A stretch of DNA of 64,000 nucleotides from Dipylidium caninum. Its lineage: Eukaryota > Platyhelminthes > Cestoda > Cyclophyllidea > Dipylidiidae. Positions 37,101-49,300 of this stretch are shown in pieces. Numbering within the stretch: position 1 is the first letter of the stretch; each line of letters begins with the position of its first letter. A program made the position numbers and the translations under genes. Location of the stretch: assembly GCA_017562135.1 (NCBI GenBank), contig QEYB01001296.1, positions 372,001 through 436,000 on the forward strand, given 5' to 3'. The notes under the pieces are model-generated. The model had not been told where the DNA came from. It saw only the letters and a list, made by a program, of their open reading frames with translations, and did not search any database.

Positions 37101-37511
37101 AAGTCCATTAAATACACCCAGAAAGGAAATCAATGGCGGGAAGAAAGAAGTGTTGTTATATACTTGCATTCAATATTGTCATTACAGATGAGTTGATTAA
37201 TTTTTGATTGCAATTTTATAGGAGCACGACAAAAAACTAATGACAAAAGAACTCTTAAAGCATAGTAAACATGTATAAAACTGAAATGACACCAAAATTT
37301 ACTCATAAAAGTCTGTATTCAAATATTAGATAAAACAAGACTGCGCTAACCTTAAGGCCATTGGCGTAAATTCTGCAAGGGTTTTGAGTCGTGGAGGTTT
37401 AGGGGGTGAAGAACGAGTTTCTTTTTTATTAAATTCAGCATGCCATCCGTAGCGTGAAACGAGACCTTTTTCTTTGACGAATTTGATGGCATCTTCGGGC
37501 ACGAAACTCAT
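25131..37511 (-). CDS. GBA2: Non-lysosomal glucosylceramidase GBA2 (GH116)
   Basis: Hydrolyses glucosylceramide outside lysosomes, at ER/Golgi or plasma membranes. Exons: 37511-37351, 37006-36799, 36730-36530, 36150-35812, 35393-35147, 33208-32998, 31462-31334, 29127-28841, 27873-27509, 27212-27103, 26593-26421, 26186-26071, 25855-25820, 25570-25379, 25313-25131; 2958 nt, 985 residues, in phase throughout. Recognised blocks: [90 protein letters not shown] and [11 protein letters not shown]. By comparison with human GBA2 the nucleophile is Glu of FNELYF (about 512) and a likely acid/base is Asp of WRDW (about 698). Two low-complexity insertions lie in exons 5 and 8. Exon 4 ends with a GC donor (AAG|GCAAAC). 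The 36-nt exon 13 uses an acceptor inside a purine run and is the weakest call. Confidence 0.94.
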
Positions 37512-38099
37512 TCACAACGCCAAGACCCGAAAGCTCGAGCAAACTGCGCATTTAAGGGCGTTGATTGGAGGTCGTCTAATAGAGGTGGAAGATTTAAACA
37601 TAATGTGTATGATAGGTAAGACGCAAAATTCCTGCAAAATATACAGTGAGATTTATTTATGGTGTTTAATGATAACTTGAGGACATTTAAATCGGCAACT
37701 AATGAGATGAAGCTTCCTCATTAAACAGGGACTTTTCGGTTGCGCGTCGCCACATTACTTTTTTCACATGTTTTGAAAGGAAGCTGTACAGCTTTAGCAT
37801 GTAGGCATTCTTTGCGGCAATAACCGATGTAGAGGCTGCAAGCCACGTAGTTTTTTTGATCCGTTGTAAACAGTATAAAGGCGTGTTCCATTTATTTGAG
37901 CTTGATTTTCAATGCATTTTTTCACTGGTCTCATACTAATTTCGACAAATATAGTGTAAATAGTACGAGGTTTACTCAACCAACAACTCTGTAATCGATG
38001 TATCATTCCTTACCTATTTCACGGGCTTTTGGTGTCAAGGTTATTTTGGTACCTCGGCCCTTAGGGCGGCATTGTCAATTTTGTTTGGCGATCTGTCGC
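37512..38099. promoter_or_regulatory. Shared divergent 5' region of GBA2 and PCID2
   Basis: 588 bp between head-to-head start codons, a candidate bidirectional promoter. No core promoter element could be assigned. Confidence 0.4.
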
Positions 38100-40036
38100 A
38101 TGGCTTCGCAAAGTGTAGAAACATACTTATTGGAGGTATCTTGTTAACACGCGTCTAAAGCTATAGGCTAGTCGCCATCTCGTCGGTTCACATGGGAAAG
38201 AACTTGCCGTATCCATCCTTATACGTTCTTTACTCTCGTAGACTTATTTGCAATGCACAGACAAACACGTTATGAATCCAAAGTTAGCCATTCCTGAGCC
38301 TGAAACAATGGTTGGAAGCTTTCTAAATGCGCCTTGGGATGAAATATTTTCGGCTCATCTACGGTCGGTTTCCTATAGCATTCGTTTATTTCCACAGATG
38401 TTTATGGGCTATTGAATCGAATAACCACGAGGAGGCATGCGCCTGTCAACTGGTGTTAGTAAAATATCCTTTTGGTGTATAAACATTAATTTTATCCGGT
38501 TTTAATAATCGATTGTTCCTTAATGTGGAATCACGGCTCTGACTAAAGCCTTTGCCGAAACTAAGGAGGAGAACTGGATGCTTCCAGTGATAATTGCCGT
38601 GGCTGTGGACCTTCGTAGATTCGCTCATGCTCTGGATGTATCAAGTAGCAGGAAAACGGACGACTCGGACCCATCTTATGGGAGTCATCTTGAACGAGTC
38701 GCTCAGGCCATAATGAAACTCTTCCAAATATGTGCAGCCGACAAGTTAGCTTTAATGTTTCAGTTCTTGCTATCGTTCAAGGAATATACATTTTTCTTTA
38801 TGTATAAGATCATCGATTTGAACTGTATATTTTTTACAGAGACTAACTCCTTATCTATTTGATGCGTAATAAACTCGTGTTTTGTTGTCCCGTACTTTCA
38901 TTTTGTTTCAGTCTAACTGCAATTGAAGATTCGAAGAAACGCGGAATGATGGGTTTGGCAAACCAACTTTTTAAAATTTACTTCCAAGTATGTGACTGAT
39001 CGAAACTCTCGTTGGCGTTTAGATAAATAAATTGAACCTCTGTAAACCAATTATTCGTGCTATCGAAAACATGAATATTGATGCACACTTCAGTATTGCG
39101 CAATTGGTAACTTACAACTACTACGTCGGTCGAAAGGCTATGTTTGATGGAGATCTAAAGATGGGTACTTTTGTTTTTGCGCCTTTAGTTTTATCTCTCA
39201 GCCAATACTTGTTTAACTTTTGCCTTTGAACGGTGCTTGATCTCTAACAAAACGAACAAACGCCTGATTTTGATATACTTGATTCCCGTCCGGATGCTTC
39301 TGGTAAGCATAATTTTGATCGCTTGATTCAATTTTCTAATAGGGTATCTTGCCTCGGGATGATCTCCTTCGTAAATATACACTTCAAGAATTTGCGGGAA
39401 TTTCTAAAGCCGTGAAGTAAGTCAATTTTACTTGACTGTTACGCTAGAGAACTGGCAATCTTCGCAAACTAAATGACGAACTGGAGCGAAATGAAGCCTT
39501 TTTCATTTCCTGTGGTATATATTTGATCCTTGAAAAGCTGAAAATAATTACTTACCGGAGTCTTTTCAAACGAATGTGAGGTTGTCCCCTCTTTCTTGAC
39601 GAATTCTTTTAGATCTGGACTACTGAAAACGCATTTGTTGCCTATTCCTGCCTTCACAGAAGCACTCAGGGTGATGGGGGTATGTCGACAGGCAATAAGT
39701 AACTTTTAGCTACTGATTGAAGTTAGTGGAGGGTCAATTCCATTTATCCTTGTACAGGTTGAAGACATTGACGCGGATGAGACGGAATGCATTTTGGCTA
39801 ACTTGATCTATGAGGTGAATGACTAAACCATTATGACCACAAATATTAAGCACTTTAGTGGGCGATCTTATTTGTTTCAAATTTTAATGATATTTTAATG
39901 TTTTGCTACATGGAAGGTCACATTAGCTTCGCTATTTATAAATGCTTGAACTTTTTAGGGTAAAATCAAGGGTTACCTGGCTCATCAACAGCAGAAGCTC
40001 GTCGTTAGTAAACTTCAGCCATTTCCTCCTCTGTAA
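38100..40036 (+). CDS. PCID2: PCI domain-containing protein 2 (TREX-2 subunit, Thp1 family)
   Basis: Subunit of the nuclear-pore TREX-2 complex that couples transcription to mRNA export. Exons: 38100-38135, 38167-38208, 38242-38363, 38398-38474, 38549-38744, 38912-38987, 39023-39164, 39202-39302, 39343-39416, 39450-39575, 39613-39679, 39758-39814, 39959-40036; 1194 nt, 397 residues, against about 399 in human, all GT-AG and in phase. Conserved blocks: [108 protein letters not shown] and the C-terminal PFPPL. Eight of the twelve introns are 31-40 nt. The N terminus [12 protein letters not shown] matches the family start. Confidence 0.95.
38136..38397 (+). other. Three mini-introns of 31, 33 and 34 nt in the PCID2 5' end
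   Basis: 38136-38166, 38209-38241 and 38364-38397 surround exons of 42 and 122 nt. All begin GT and end AG and keep the frame. Five more introns of 33-40 nt follow: 38988-39022, 39165-39201, 39303-39342, 39417-39449 and 39576-39612. Confidence 0.8.
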
Positions 40037-40331
40037 TTCCCATGTTTATACACTAATCTCTTTTTACTGCATATAAATTTGAGTGAAAAAATAACTACCT
40101 GTTAAGAATAGTCAATGTTCGGATGCAAGGTTCCCAACTTTCAATGGTTTCGTTTGCTTCTCACTAGGGTGAGACCCGGCCACTAGCACTCTAACTCACG
40201 AACTGCCTGTTTTTGAGCCCGGAGGAGGATTTATGATAAATGACCCTGGATCGGGACTATCTCCACTTTCAAAAAGGCACTTTATTGGACACTGATGTTA
40301 GGTTTCATTGGTTTTATCATTGAGCCTGAGG
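40037..40331. other. Convergent intergenic gap PCID2 / K+ channel beta subunit
   Basis: 295 bp between the two stop codons. No AATAAA was seen for either gene here. No gene found. Confidence 0.55.
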
Positions 40332-43300
40332 TCAGAGGAAGTCTTCCGTGGACTGGTGATCGTTAATGAGAGTGTTCTCAATTTCACCGAGCACAGAATT
40401 GGTGAGTGCTGAAACGGCCTAAAATAGCATAAGTGAAGGTAGTGATTAGCCTAGCTGGGGACGCGACAAGACAACTACTTCGCGGGTGCAGTTGGCTAGA
40501 TAATTTGTCCTTCCTAAGCTTAGGTCTTGTTTCAAGCGTGCGAGTAAAACGTCCAGTGTGATCTTTTCCGTTGGCAGCCACACAAGCAATAGGAGCCAGT
40601 CAAGAATGCTAACTTGCGTTGTTTGCAGTGGTTGCCAAACTCGCTTTGCTTCCACCGTATGCTGGTTCATAGGGGTTTCGGCTATTTGCAACTATAGATA
40701 GCTCATAACGAAAGGATGCTGCGGTGGAGGCATCGCAATGTGCCATTTACTTTTGGTGCTGTCGGTGGGTCTGATGAGAGATTAGTGCCGTTTTCATGCC
40801 TTATGAAAATGGTGTTTCGTAGGAATGTGTGTATTTGCACGTTCTTCCTTGTGATTATCTCTCTCAGATGTTTCCGGCCCATTCATTTCCAATCGACGCC
40901 AGTCTCTAACGTACCGTAATCGCACTGAGGTTTTCCTGCAACTGATCAAGAGTCGCAGCTCCGAGGATGACACAGTTTACATGATTTGATTTCAGGCACC
41001 AGGCTGAAAAGCAGAACGATATCTGATGCGCAAAAAACCGATCGAGCAGACTTTCGTCCGAAACAAACCAGTCATGTTGATATATAGTGAGGAGCCATGG
41101 TTACAGCCAACCATGGTAGGGTCTATTTGAGTCGGGGACGGGACCGTCGACATTTTCGGTGTTTCTTGCAACGGCACCCTATCGACCTAGGCGTTTGTGT
41201 TTTAGAAATGGAATTAGAGAGGTGGGGCTTCAACGAATACTTGTACTTCGTGCTACTGGTTGAAACAATATCTCGAGGATGTAAATGAAGAGGCGGCTAT
41301 AGAGCTGATTGGGGGCACGGGGCCCATCTGTGCTACCTCGGTATGTGGGTTCCCGTTGCGACCGTACCCATCTTTTCGCGGTGCGTATACTCTTATTTCA
41401 CGTGTGGGTTCGCGTGCTGAGTGGATGCATGTAGACACCGAAAAGGGGTCCTTGTCGGGATGCTGCGTAGCATTTTCGCCGATGGAAGCAACTTACCTAT
41501 AGCGAGTTGTGGCAATGAAATTCCAAGCCTGTTTGCCAGCTTGGATAACTGCGACACTTGAGCCAACTGCTCCTGGCCTTCCTTACTAAATATGAGTTTT
41601 CGAAGCTCTTTTTGATCCTGCCAAATTTAAAGAGAATGGAAACGAATTTAATAAGGGCGGATAAACGAGTAACAAAAGCGCATTTCACACTCTGTTACCA
41701 GCTAGTTCAAATGGAATTAAATTACTGCTTCCCTCAAGTACTTCTCCGTCGGACTGCACAAAAGTTCTCTACATTGCAGAAGAAGAAATAGTCGAGGCGT
41801 CGATGACGCCGTGTAGCACCTACGGCCTTAGAGGTTGGATGCCTGGCTGCACATGCACATACTCGCACCCCGATGGAGGGGGGCAGACAATGACTGGGCA
41901 GCTTAGGGGATTCATGCGAGTAGACGCTTGTCACGCCATTTCGGGTGAACATTGCACTACTTCGAGTGGTTTATTGTACCTTCCGCTTCAACATAATTCG
42001 CGGAACTGGAAGGCGAGTGACAAACCTGAAGCGAGGCACGAGAGTATCGGGGTATTCTTTCTTCGTACTTTCCTGAAAGGAGGCCTTTTGCCAAAGGAGC
42101 TCCGGAAACGAGGCCTAATCCTACAAACACAGACGCAAACCGTATTGGCCTAGTTGAATGGAAAATTTTAACATGCGCTGCTTCGCCATTCTTCAACCGG
42201 CGCTTTCAAATGACGTTATTGGTAATACGGAGGAGAGCTGTTTCCTTCATTGTAGATCGTCGTTCCCCGTGTTTAACCCTTTATAAACGGTTGTTACGCA
42301 ATAAAAAAGCCCTCCCTTTGTCTGGCGCAAATCTGTCCTTCTAGCGGAAAATCCCAGCCCGGCGTCACTTTAACGAGACACGGGGACGTCCGTGCCCGTC
42401 TATTTCCTGAACGATGGAGCCTCACCTTATCATTTCTGAACTAACGTTATACAAGAGTCCATCGTTCATCGTCCACCATCTCACAGTCGGCGCATTAGGA
42501 GACCGAGTCCATGTTCCGCGCCCGCCTGCTATTCACTACTGAGCCATCCGATGTGTTAACGCCGCCGTCCTGTCTTTTCCAATTCTCTTGACTCAGATTG
42601 CTGATCAGGCTTCCTTTTGGATTCTCACAACTTAATTGAGTAGCTCCGCAAGGGTAGTCATTTGCTTTTATTCGGTGCACCCAAATGAATATTTTAAGAG
42701 CGGGGCACCTCGCTGCGCCCGTTTACCGCAATGGGGGATTTCTAGCTAATTACCATAGGAAAGTCTTATGATGGTTTATTCACAAAGGAAGGGAATTCTT
42801 TTCCCATAAGTTTTTCGAGGCTCTGGCTGATCAGATGCCAACACAGGGAAAGCATCTGAGGCAAATTTGGTGAATAAACATAATGTCTAATGGCGCTGCA
42901 TGCCACTGCTTCTAAGGTAGCCGACACGAGAGCAGCCTAATTTTACACTGCCATGATTGTAAGCAGTTTGGAACAGATAAATGACTGAAGAAGAAAATAA
43001 TTAGTTAAACGCATATGTCCGCTTTAATCGTATTGAACTAGCGTCTGTCTTTTCCCCAAGGCCAAAAGAACTGCTGTGAGTCGCTTCTGTCTAGCCAAAG
43101 TCCTCAGTCCAGCGACACCCTCTACTACAGTGAACATTTATTTCCCTGTGTTGAAAGTAACCCGCTCTTCGTCGGGTGTTCAACGCCACAATCCCCGAGA
43201 CTCCTGAGGCACTTCAGTGAAGTTTGAACAGAGTACAGACCAAATTCATGTTGCGCCAGATACCAAATGCGAGTTGCACTGTGTAACACTATGAAGGCTG

Positions 43301-46300
43301 AAGCCTCATCCGATGCGCTTGCTTGATTGGGTTGTGCCAAACGTCGATGACTCCAATCGTCTGTGACATCACAGCTGTGACTATTCTTCAAATGTGGTTG
43401 AGGAGTGGCGGGGCGGAATTAAACCTTGTCGCAGCTAGCCCGTTTGGACAGCATTGCGGTGGGAGAGCGCGTCTCCATCACCATCACTCGACCGTGGTCT
43501 TACTGGAGGCGGAAAACGAGCGAGCAGACTGCCGCTCCGCGCTAAATCGGTCTGCTGCGATGACAACTCTCTCTCTCTTTCTCTCTCTCCTGGCTCCCAG
43601 TCTTAACGACGATGACGTATGCGCCACTATATGCCTACCATCTCAGAAACGGTGAACAATTAGTAATTATCTGGAGAAGAGATCTTTTGATTACCTAGCT
43701 TGGCACAAAGTTCTGGAAGGCCGTATTCGTGAAATTCGCGTTGGAAGAGGTTGAACTCGAGGCATTCCATGGAAGGAGGGATGAGGTGAAAGAGGCGTGC
43801 CACGGTGTGCGCTTCCTATGGAGGAAGATGAGTCTGTTAAAATCAATTCACCCGAGACCTGTAAAACGCAGGCGTTTACCAACCGCCTGACTGCCGCAGA
43901 CTAGGAAGATAATCAAGTTTCGGACTCATTGCGGTGGGTTGAAGAGTTGCTTTTGCCGCATCGAGTGCGCACCACTTCAACATTGTTGTGGCAATCCGAC
44001 TAACCGACAAGTAAGCCAGCAACCGAGGATCTTGGTAAGGCAAATCCAACAATAAGAAAAAAGATAGAAAAAGAGGAAGTCGGAGTGGTGTTGCACCTGG
44101 CGCTAAACGATCGTCAAACCTTCTTTCCCCGGAAAAGTCCCATCAATTTACTAGCCCCTTTCGTGTATGATGGGGAGAATCTACGGAATATTCGGCGAGT
44201 GCTAACCACAGTCGAAGCATCTATCGGAGGGAAGCAGGCGCAGAACAAACAGGCTCCCCTCGTCTGTCCGCTTCACGTGAGAAAACGAAGCGACGTGGTG
44301 GCCGGGTGAAGTGACGGGTGGGGGCCGTCCGCCCACCAACCGCAGCAGCGAAGCCCAAGCCACCGTCACCGGGGGGTTGAGAACGGCAATGCGTACCTTT
44401 GTGGCGGCCCGCAGAATTTGTTCATATCCCCGCACGTTCTCGTAAAGCGACTTGTGTAAAGTTATGTGGTTTACAATTGTGGTGCTTTTTAGCATTTTCA
44501 AACTGTTGGAGTTTCTTTCGCTTTGAATGAGGCTGAATATCCGAACTAACAACTGGACATTTCGAACGTTAGTTTACGCTGCCTTTCCGTAGATTCTCAG
44601 GACACCGAGAAAGAAATTGGTACTCATTTCAACCCTTCGTAGCATCTGGCATCAGTTCTAACCCGTCTACTTCGCCAAATTTTCATTATAGTGAACAGCC
44701 GTAGAGGGGCGCAGGGAATGCGCTCCGAGAGTATGTTTCTCCATATGGTGGCGAATCGTATGACGTCGCACTGGCAATGAGTATCCAGCAGTAAAGCTAA
44801 GGCCTCCTCATTATGCGGGTTTCGTGAAATTCTATTGTCCTTACGCCAGTCTGAGAAGGTCAGCATCGCTGAAAAAGGCCTTGAATGCTTCCCGATGAAG
44901 CAGACAGGATCTTTTGCGCCCGCACTTCTGCGCGCTTAACTTGAGGCAGTGGAGAGACACGAGGCGACCTGTTTGCCGAGTATTTCTTTACCTCATGCTG
45001 AGTGATGTGTGCACGGCAAGTAATGTGGATGTTCTGAGCGAGAAATGGAAGAGTCAGTCCCCTCCTCAAGTAAGATGGCGTATGAACGTGTCAGTGTCGT
45101 GGAGGTGTTGGTCGCCGCCACATCGAGGTGGCGACGAGCGACCGGGGACGGGCGGGGGGGCGGGGGAAAGGGGTGGGCAAAACGCACCATGATGTCGTCT
45201 GATGACCAGTCCGAGGTGCCCCAGTAGAACGCCCAGCCCTGGAGAACCGCCGAGGTGCAGGCGCGCACAATTTCCTCGATAGTACAGACGCGTTCTGGGT
45301 CACGTGTGATTAGCACAATGTCCACGTAATCGAGCTGCAACCGCTCCAAGGAGCCCAAGAGGCCTACAAACGCAAGAGCGCAGCAAGTGGGCGGTGACCG
45401 CTGAATTGACGGGGGTGGAGGAGGCTTCATAATAAGTTGGAATACGTTCACTAATGTTTGTTTCTGCGCAGGACACAAGTAAGTTGGGAAATCGGGGGAA
45501 CCAAATTCACCACTTAACTTCCGTGAGCCCTTTGCAGTCAGCGAACCTTACTGTAGAGGGAAGAGAGGATCCCCACAACCGAAACGGCACGAGGCCTCCT
45601 CCAAGGGTGCTTCGAAACAGCGCACTAAAATTACCCAACATTCCACCAAACAGAGCCAAGTTTTGCAAATTATCAGCAAAAATGTGGTCCATGTATGCTA
45701 AAGTCCTGATGCAGAGTTAAACGGAGCACCTTTGAAGAGAAAATCATCGGAAAAATTTGGGCGCAGCCAACGCAAGCGTTACTGGTACGGAGGCGCAAAG
45801 CATTCGATTCAGACCACCGACGGCACGCTGCCAAATGCCCTTCAAGTCGTAATCGACAGCCACTGCCTCCGGCCCCCTGCTCTCCTCCCCCACTGCCCCT
45901 CCAACCCCCCCTCCCCCCGCCAACCCTCACCTTCACGCAAAGTGGTGCAGGCGCGAAGCGGGACACTCAGAGTTCCTTGGTGAGGAGGTGGGGGGGAGTT
46001 CGCGAGCCTATTTGACCTCTTGGTCCTACGCCCAGCCGGAGAGCCCGCGCGGGTACGAGACAACGCTTAAGTTTTTTACTGATGATGCTCTGTTTCGTGC
46101 ACCACACTAATGCCGTTAGTGGCGAGACTGTTTCGTACGCGCATCGGAGCCTCCTCGGAATTCTTTTTAGGATATGTCATTGGTGCTGTTAGTAAGGTCA
46201 CTGTAAGCAGAGACACCTTTTTAAAAATGTTACAGCAAAACCCAAATCATACCCTCGTCCTACCTTCAATAATGCGCTTCCGTGAAAGCGTAACCTCCGT

Positions 46301-49300
46301 TGGTGCGCTGAAAGCAGAAGAAAGCGGGCGATGAGGTGAGTGAAGAAGGATTTCCACGAGGGAAGTCACCTACTAATTCTCACATCTCATCCTTGCCACT
46401 ACCCTGTCGTGGGGCTTTGTTAGCCGCCCGTCGCGTCAGCGCTCTCACGCTCTGAGGATCCATGCGGACCAGTCAGTGGCGTGAACTGGTCGCGTGCTTA
46501 AGATGTCGTCTGGTAACCGATGGTCCCCTTCAGCTAAATGGCAGTGGGGATGAATGGTTCCGACGTCAACCTAGTCCGCAACTGCTTCACTTTACTAGTG
46601 TCGATGCCTAGCCTAGGAAGACTTGGCACCGAGTGTGATTATTTACTTGTTTGCAGTATAGTGGCTCTTTCTCAATAGCCACCAGTGAAATCTTTTGTTC
46701 CTTCCCTCGGTGCGACTGGTTTGGGCGTTGTGGCGCTCTGACTCCGCAAGATCATAATATGCATTTGGCGCGGCAGTTGAGCTCCAGAGCACATATGCGA
46801 GCTCTTCGGGGTCTTATGGGCCCGTGGCTGCCGGCGCAACCCCAACAGCGCTGGAGGCAGTTGACACACCACGTGAACACGAAATGACAGCGACCCCTGC
46901 CACGGCGACGTTATACACAGCGGGATAGGAAAAATGCGTATCACCGTAGACGACGCCACATGTCCATTAGCCTGCTTAGAAGAGAACACCGCCGCAGTTA
47001 GGAAGGCCTTTCGCAGATCCCATGCTCTTGCGGTCGCACCGATTGCTTGCAAACGAAAGTTTTGTGGTTGGAATGCGTCCAGCCTACGTCTCTCCCCGGG
47101 CAGTGCTCGCGCGTGATCCGACTAGTTACCCAAGAACCGTTAACAGTGGATACGCCGAGTATAGGGCCCTTTAAGAAAAACAGTCCCAAAAGGTATTCCA
47201 CCAGCACGTGATGGAATCACTGGTGTTCAGAGAAGGGTTCATAACTCGTGACGTCTAAGCCCCCGTAAATCTCGTCCTATCCAAAACAAAGGACTCGGCG
47301 TCTTGTAAATCTCTTACGAGACTGGTTAAAGGCAGAAAAGGCAGGGGGCACGGGAATTTTTGGACCAGCAACGCCGCTGCAGCCGCATCATCACCGGCTG
47401 CCGGGTTGGTTGACTGACCCTCAAGCGGCTGTTTCTCTGCCGACCAAAGCGCTCGACTGACGTCAGAGCGGCTACAAGCGCTGTAGCGTGTGTCGACACG
47501 TGAGCGACAAGAGAGTGCGGCAGCAGCCTGGACTACTTGCAATCAGACAAGTCCTCCAACGGGAACCGTTTCCTGGCAGGCATTCCTCGGAGGACGGCAC
47601 ACTTCACCGCCATAGACTCACCTCCCGAGTCGTAGAAGTTTGGTACAGACGATATAACTTGATCGCCTACACGGAAATAAGTAAGACGTTCCTTTGAGGT
47701 GTTATAGTGACACAGTGGTGGCAGGAGTGAGGATGCCATGTATCTAGCTTATTGTGATGGGCCTTTCACTTCATCTTTAGCATTGTGTGTGGACAGACTA
47801 AAGGCAAAAGTCGCGTCATCCTTCTCTTGATTCTGGTCTAGTGTGGGACTTGATGATTTGGGGACTCTGCCGCGTTGTCATTTCTACTTTCACCCACGGT
47901 TGCGGGCACATCTACCAGTAGCAGAAAGCAGATTCCCGCTGGACTCCTCCTAGTTCAAACTTGAGAGGCGGCAAACAGTATGGAATAGTGAAGCTCACGG
48001 GCCAGGTGAGGGTGTAGACAAAGGGTGTTTACCTCCAGCCTTGATTTTTCAAGATTCTTCCTAGCGTGCGTTCTGCCCTACAAGGCGGTTAAATAGGGGG
48101 GAGTGGCGCTGGCGACTGTGGCTGGTTGTCGGAGTTAAGATGAATATGACATAAACATACCGGCCCTCCGAGTAATACTCGGCGGTGTCGAAAAAGTTAA
48201 TCCCACTATTGTAGGCGAGAACGGTTATCTTTTCAGCCATCTACAACATAAAGGAGAATAAGCATCTGTTTGACAGCACCCGACGTCTAGCTCCGGTGAG
48301 GGCATTCACTTCCCCCTGGCAGTCTAGGCTGGCGAGTACAAAAAACCTTATCTCGTGTTTCAGAGTAATAATAATGTGGGAAAATGGAAGCCTTGACGCT
48401 ATCTCGTTCTTTCCCCTAAAATGGAGGTGGGGTGTTGTTTTTGCACAACAGGCGAAGCCACTTGCGTTGAGGGAATTGAAAAGTAACTGCTCGCCAAGAA
48501 TAGGAAAAGCAGAGTTTTTCCTCGGCACAGAGACGATTTAGACATAGTCGTCAATTAATCTTACTTCATCCGAAATCTGACCACCAAATGTTACAGCTGT
48601 CCCTAAACGAAAGAAAACATGTTTTACTATTGGAAAGTATCAAAATCGACCTGAAGAAAGGAAGAGGCATTGTGTTGAAGGAGAGTAATCCTAGTGCGAG
48701 ACAATGGGTGCAGACCCCCTGAAGCCACTCCTTCGTGACTTAGGTCATTTTTGTGAAAACATAGCCTCGTCTATCTGCAACGCCGTTGCCTCGCTTAGAT
48801 GACCAGCTCCAGGCAAGCATTTAGTTTAGTGTCGACGATGTCATCTCCTGCGACACTCACCGCGGCTCAATAAGCCGCCCACAGGCGGCCTGGGCTCAGG
48901 GCATCATCGGCTGTCAATCAAATCCACCTGTCGGCAGCCAACCTACGCATAGGCTGCAGTCTCATGCCTCGGAGGCAGTAAGGGCTGGGTTGGCACTCCG
49001 TCGAAGGGAGTGCTCACTGTGAATGGCAAAAAGCGCTCAGATGTGACTATTCTAATTCCTTCTGACGTCTGCTATTTGCGCAATGGCCTCGTTCCGTACA
49101 ATGCTCGCGCGACATTAGAGGAGGTAGCCCCGTTGAGTCGCAGCAACCCGACGTGCAGGAGGCAGCACGAACTGGGGGATTGTGGACCGCAGCAAGAAGG
49201 AGCACTTCCCACATGGTCTCTCAACGACCCACTTGGGGTGTGTATTTTGAGGCGCTCAGTCCTGCGTCCGCCCAACTCCAAACGTTTGGGCGTCGGGGTG

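Noticed and set aside
41253..41502. Overlapping frames on both strands near 41.3 kb
   Set aside because: They lie inside a K+ channel beta subunit intron; no conserved block and no fitting splice sites.
44993..46063. Several long frames on both strands between 44.9 and 46.1 kb
   Set aside because: They arise from GC-rich low-complexity intron sequence; only 45363-45188 matches the gene.
46934..47010. Segment reading GHVASSTVIRIF on the minus strand, resembling the Kv-beta WRRSSLVITTKIF block
   Set aside because: The true block (GWRRSSYIVCTK) was found across 48077-48033 and 47666-47622 with correct splice sites.
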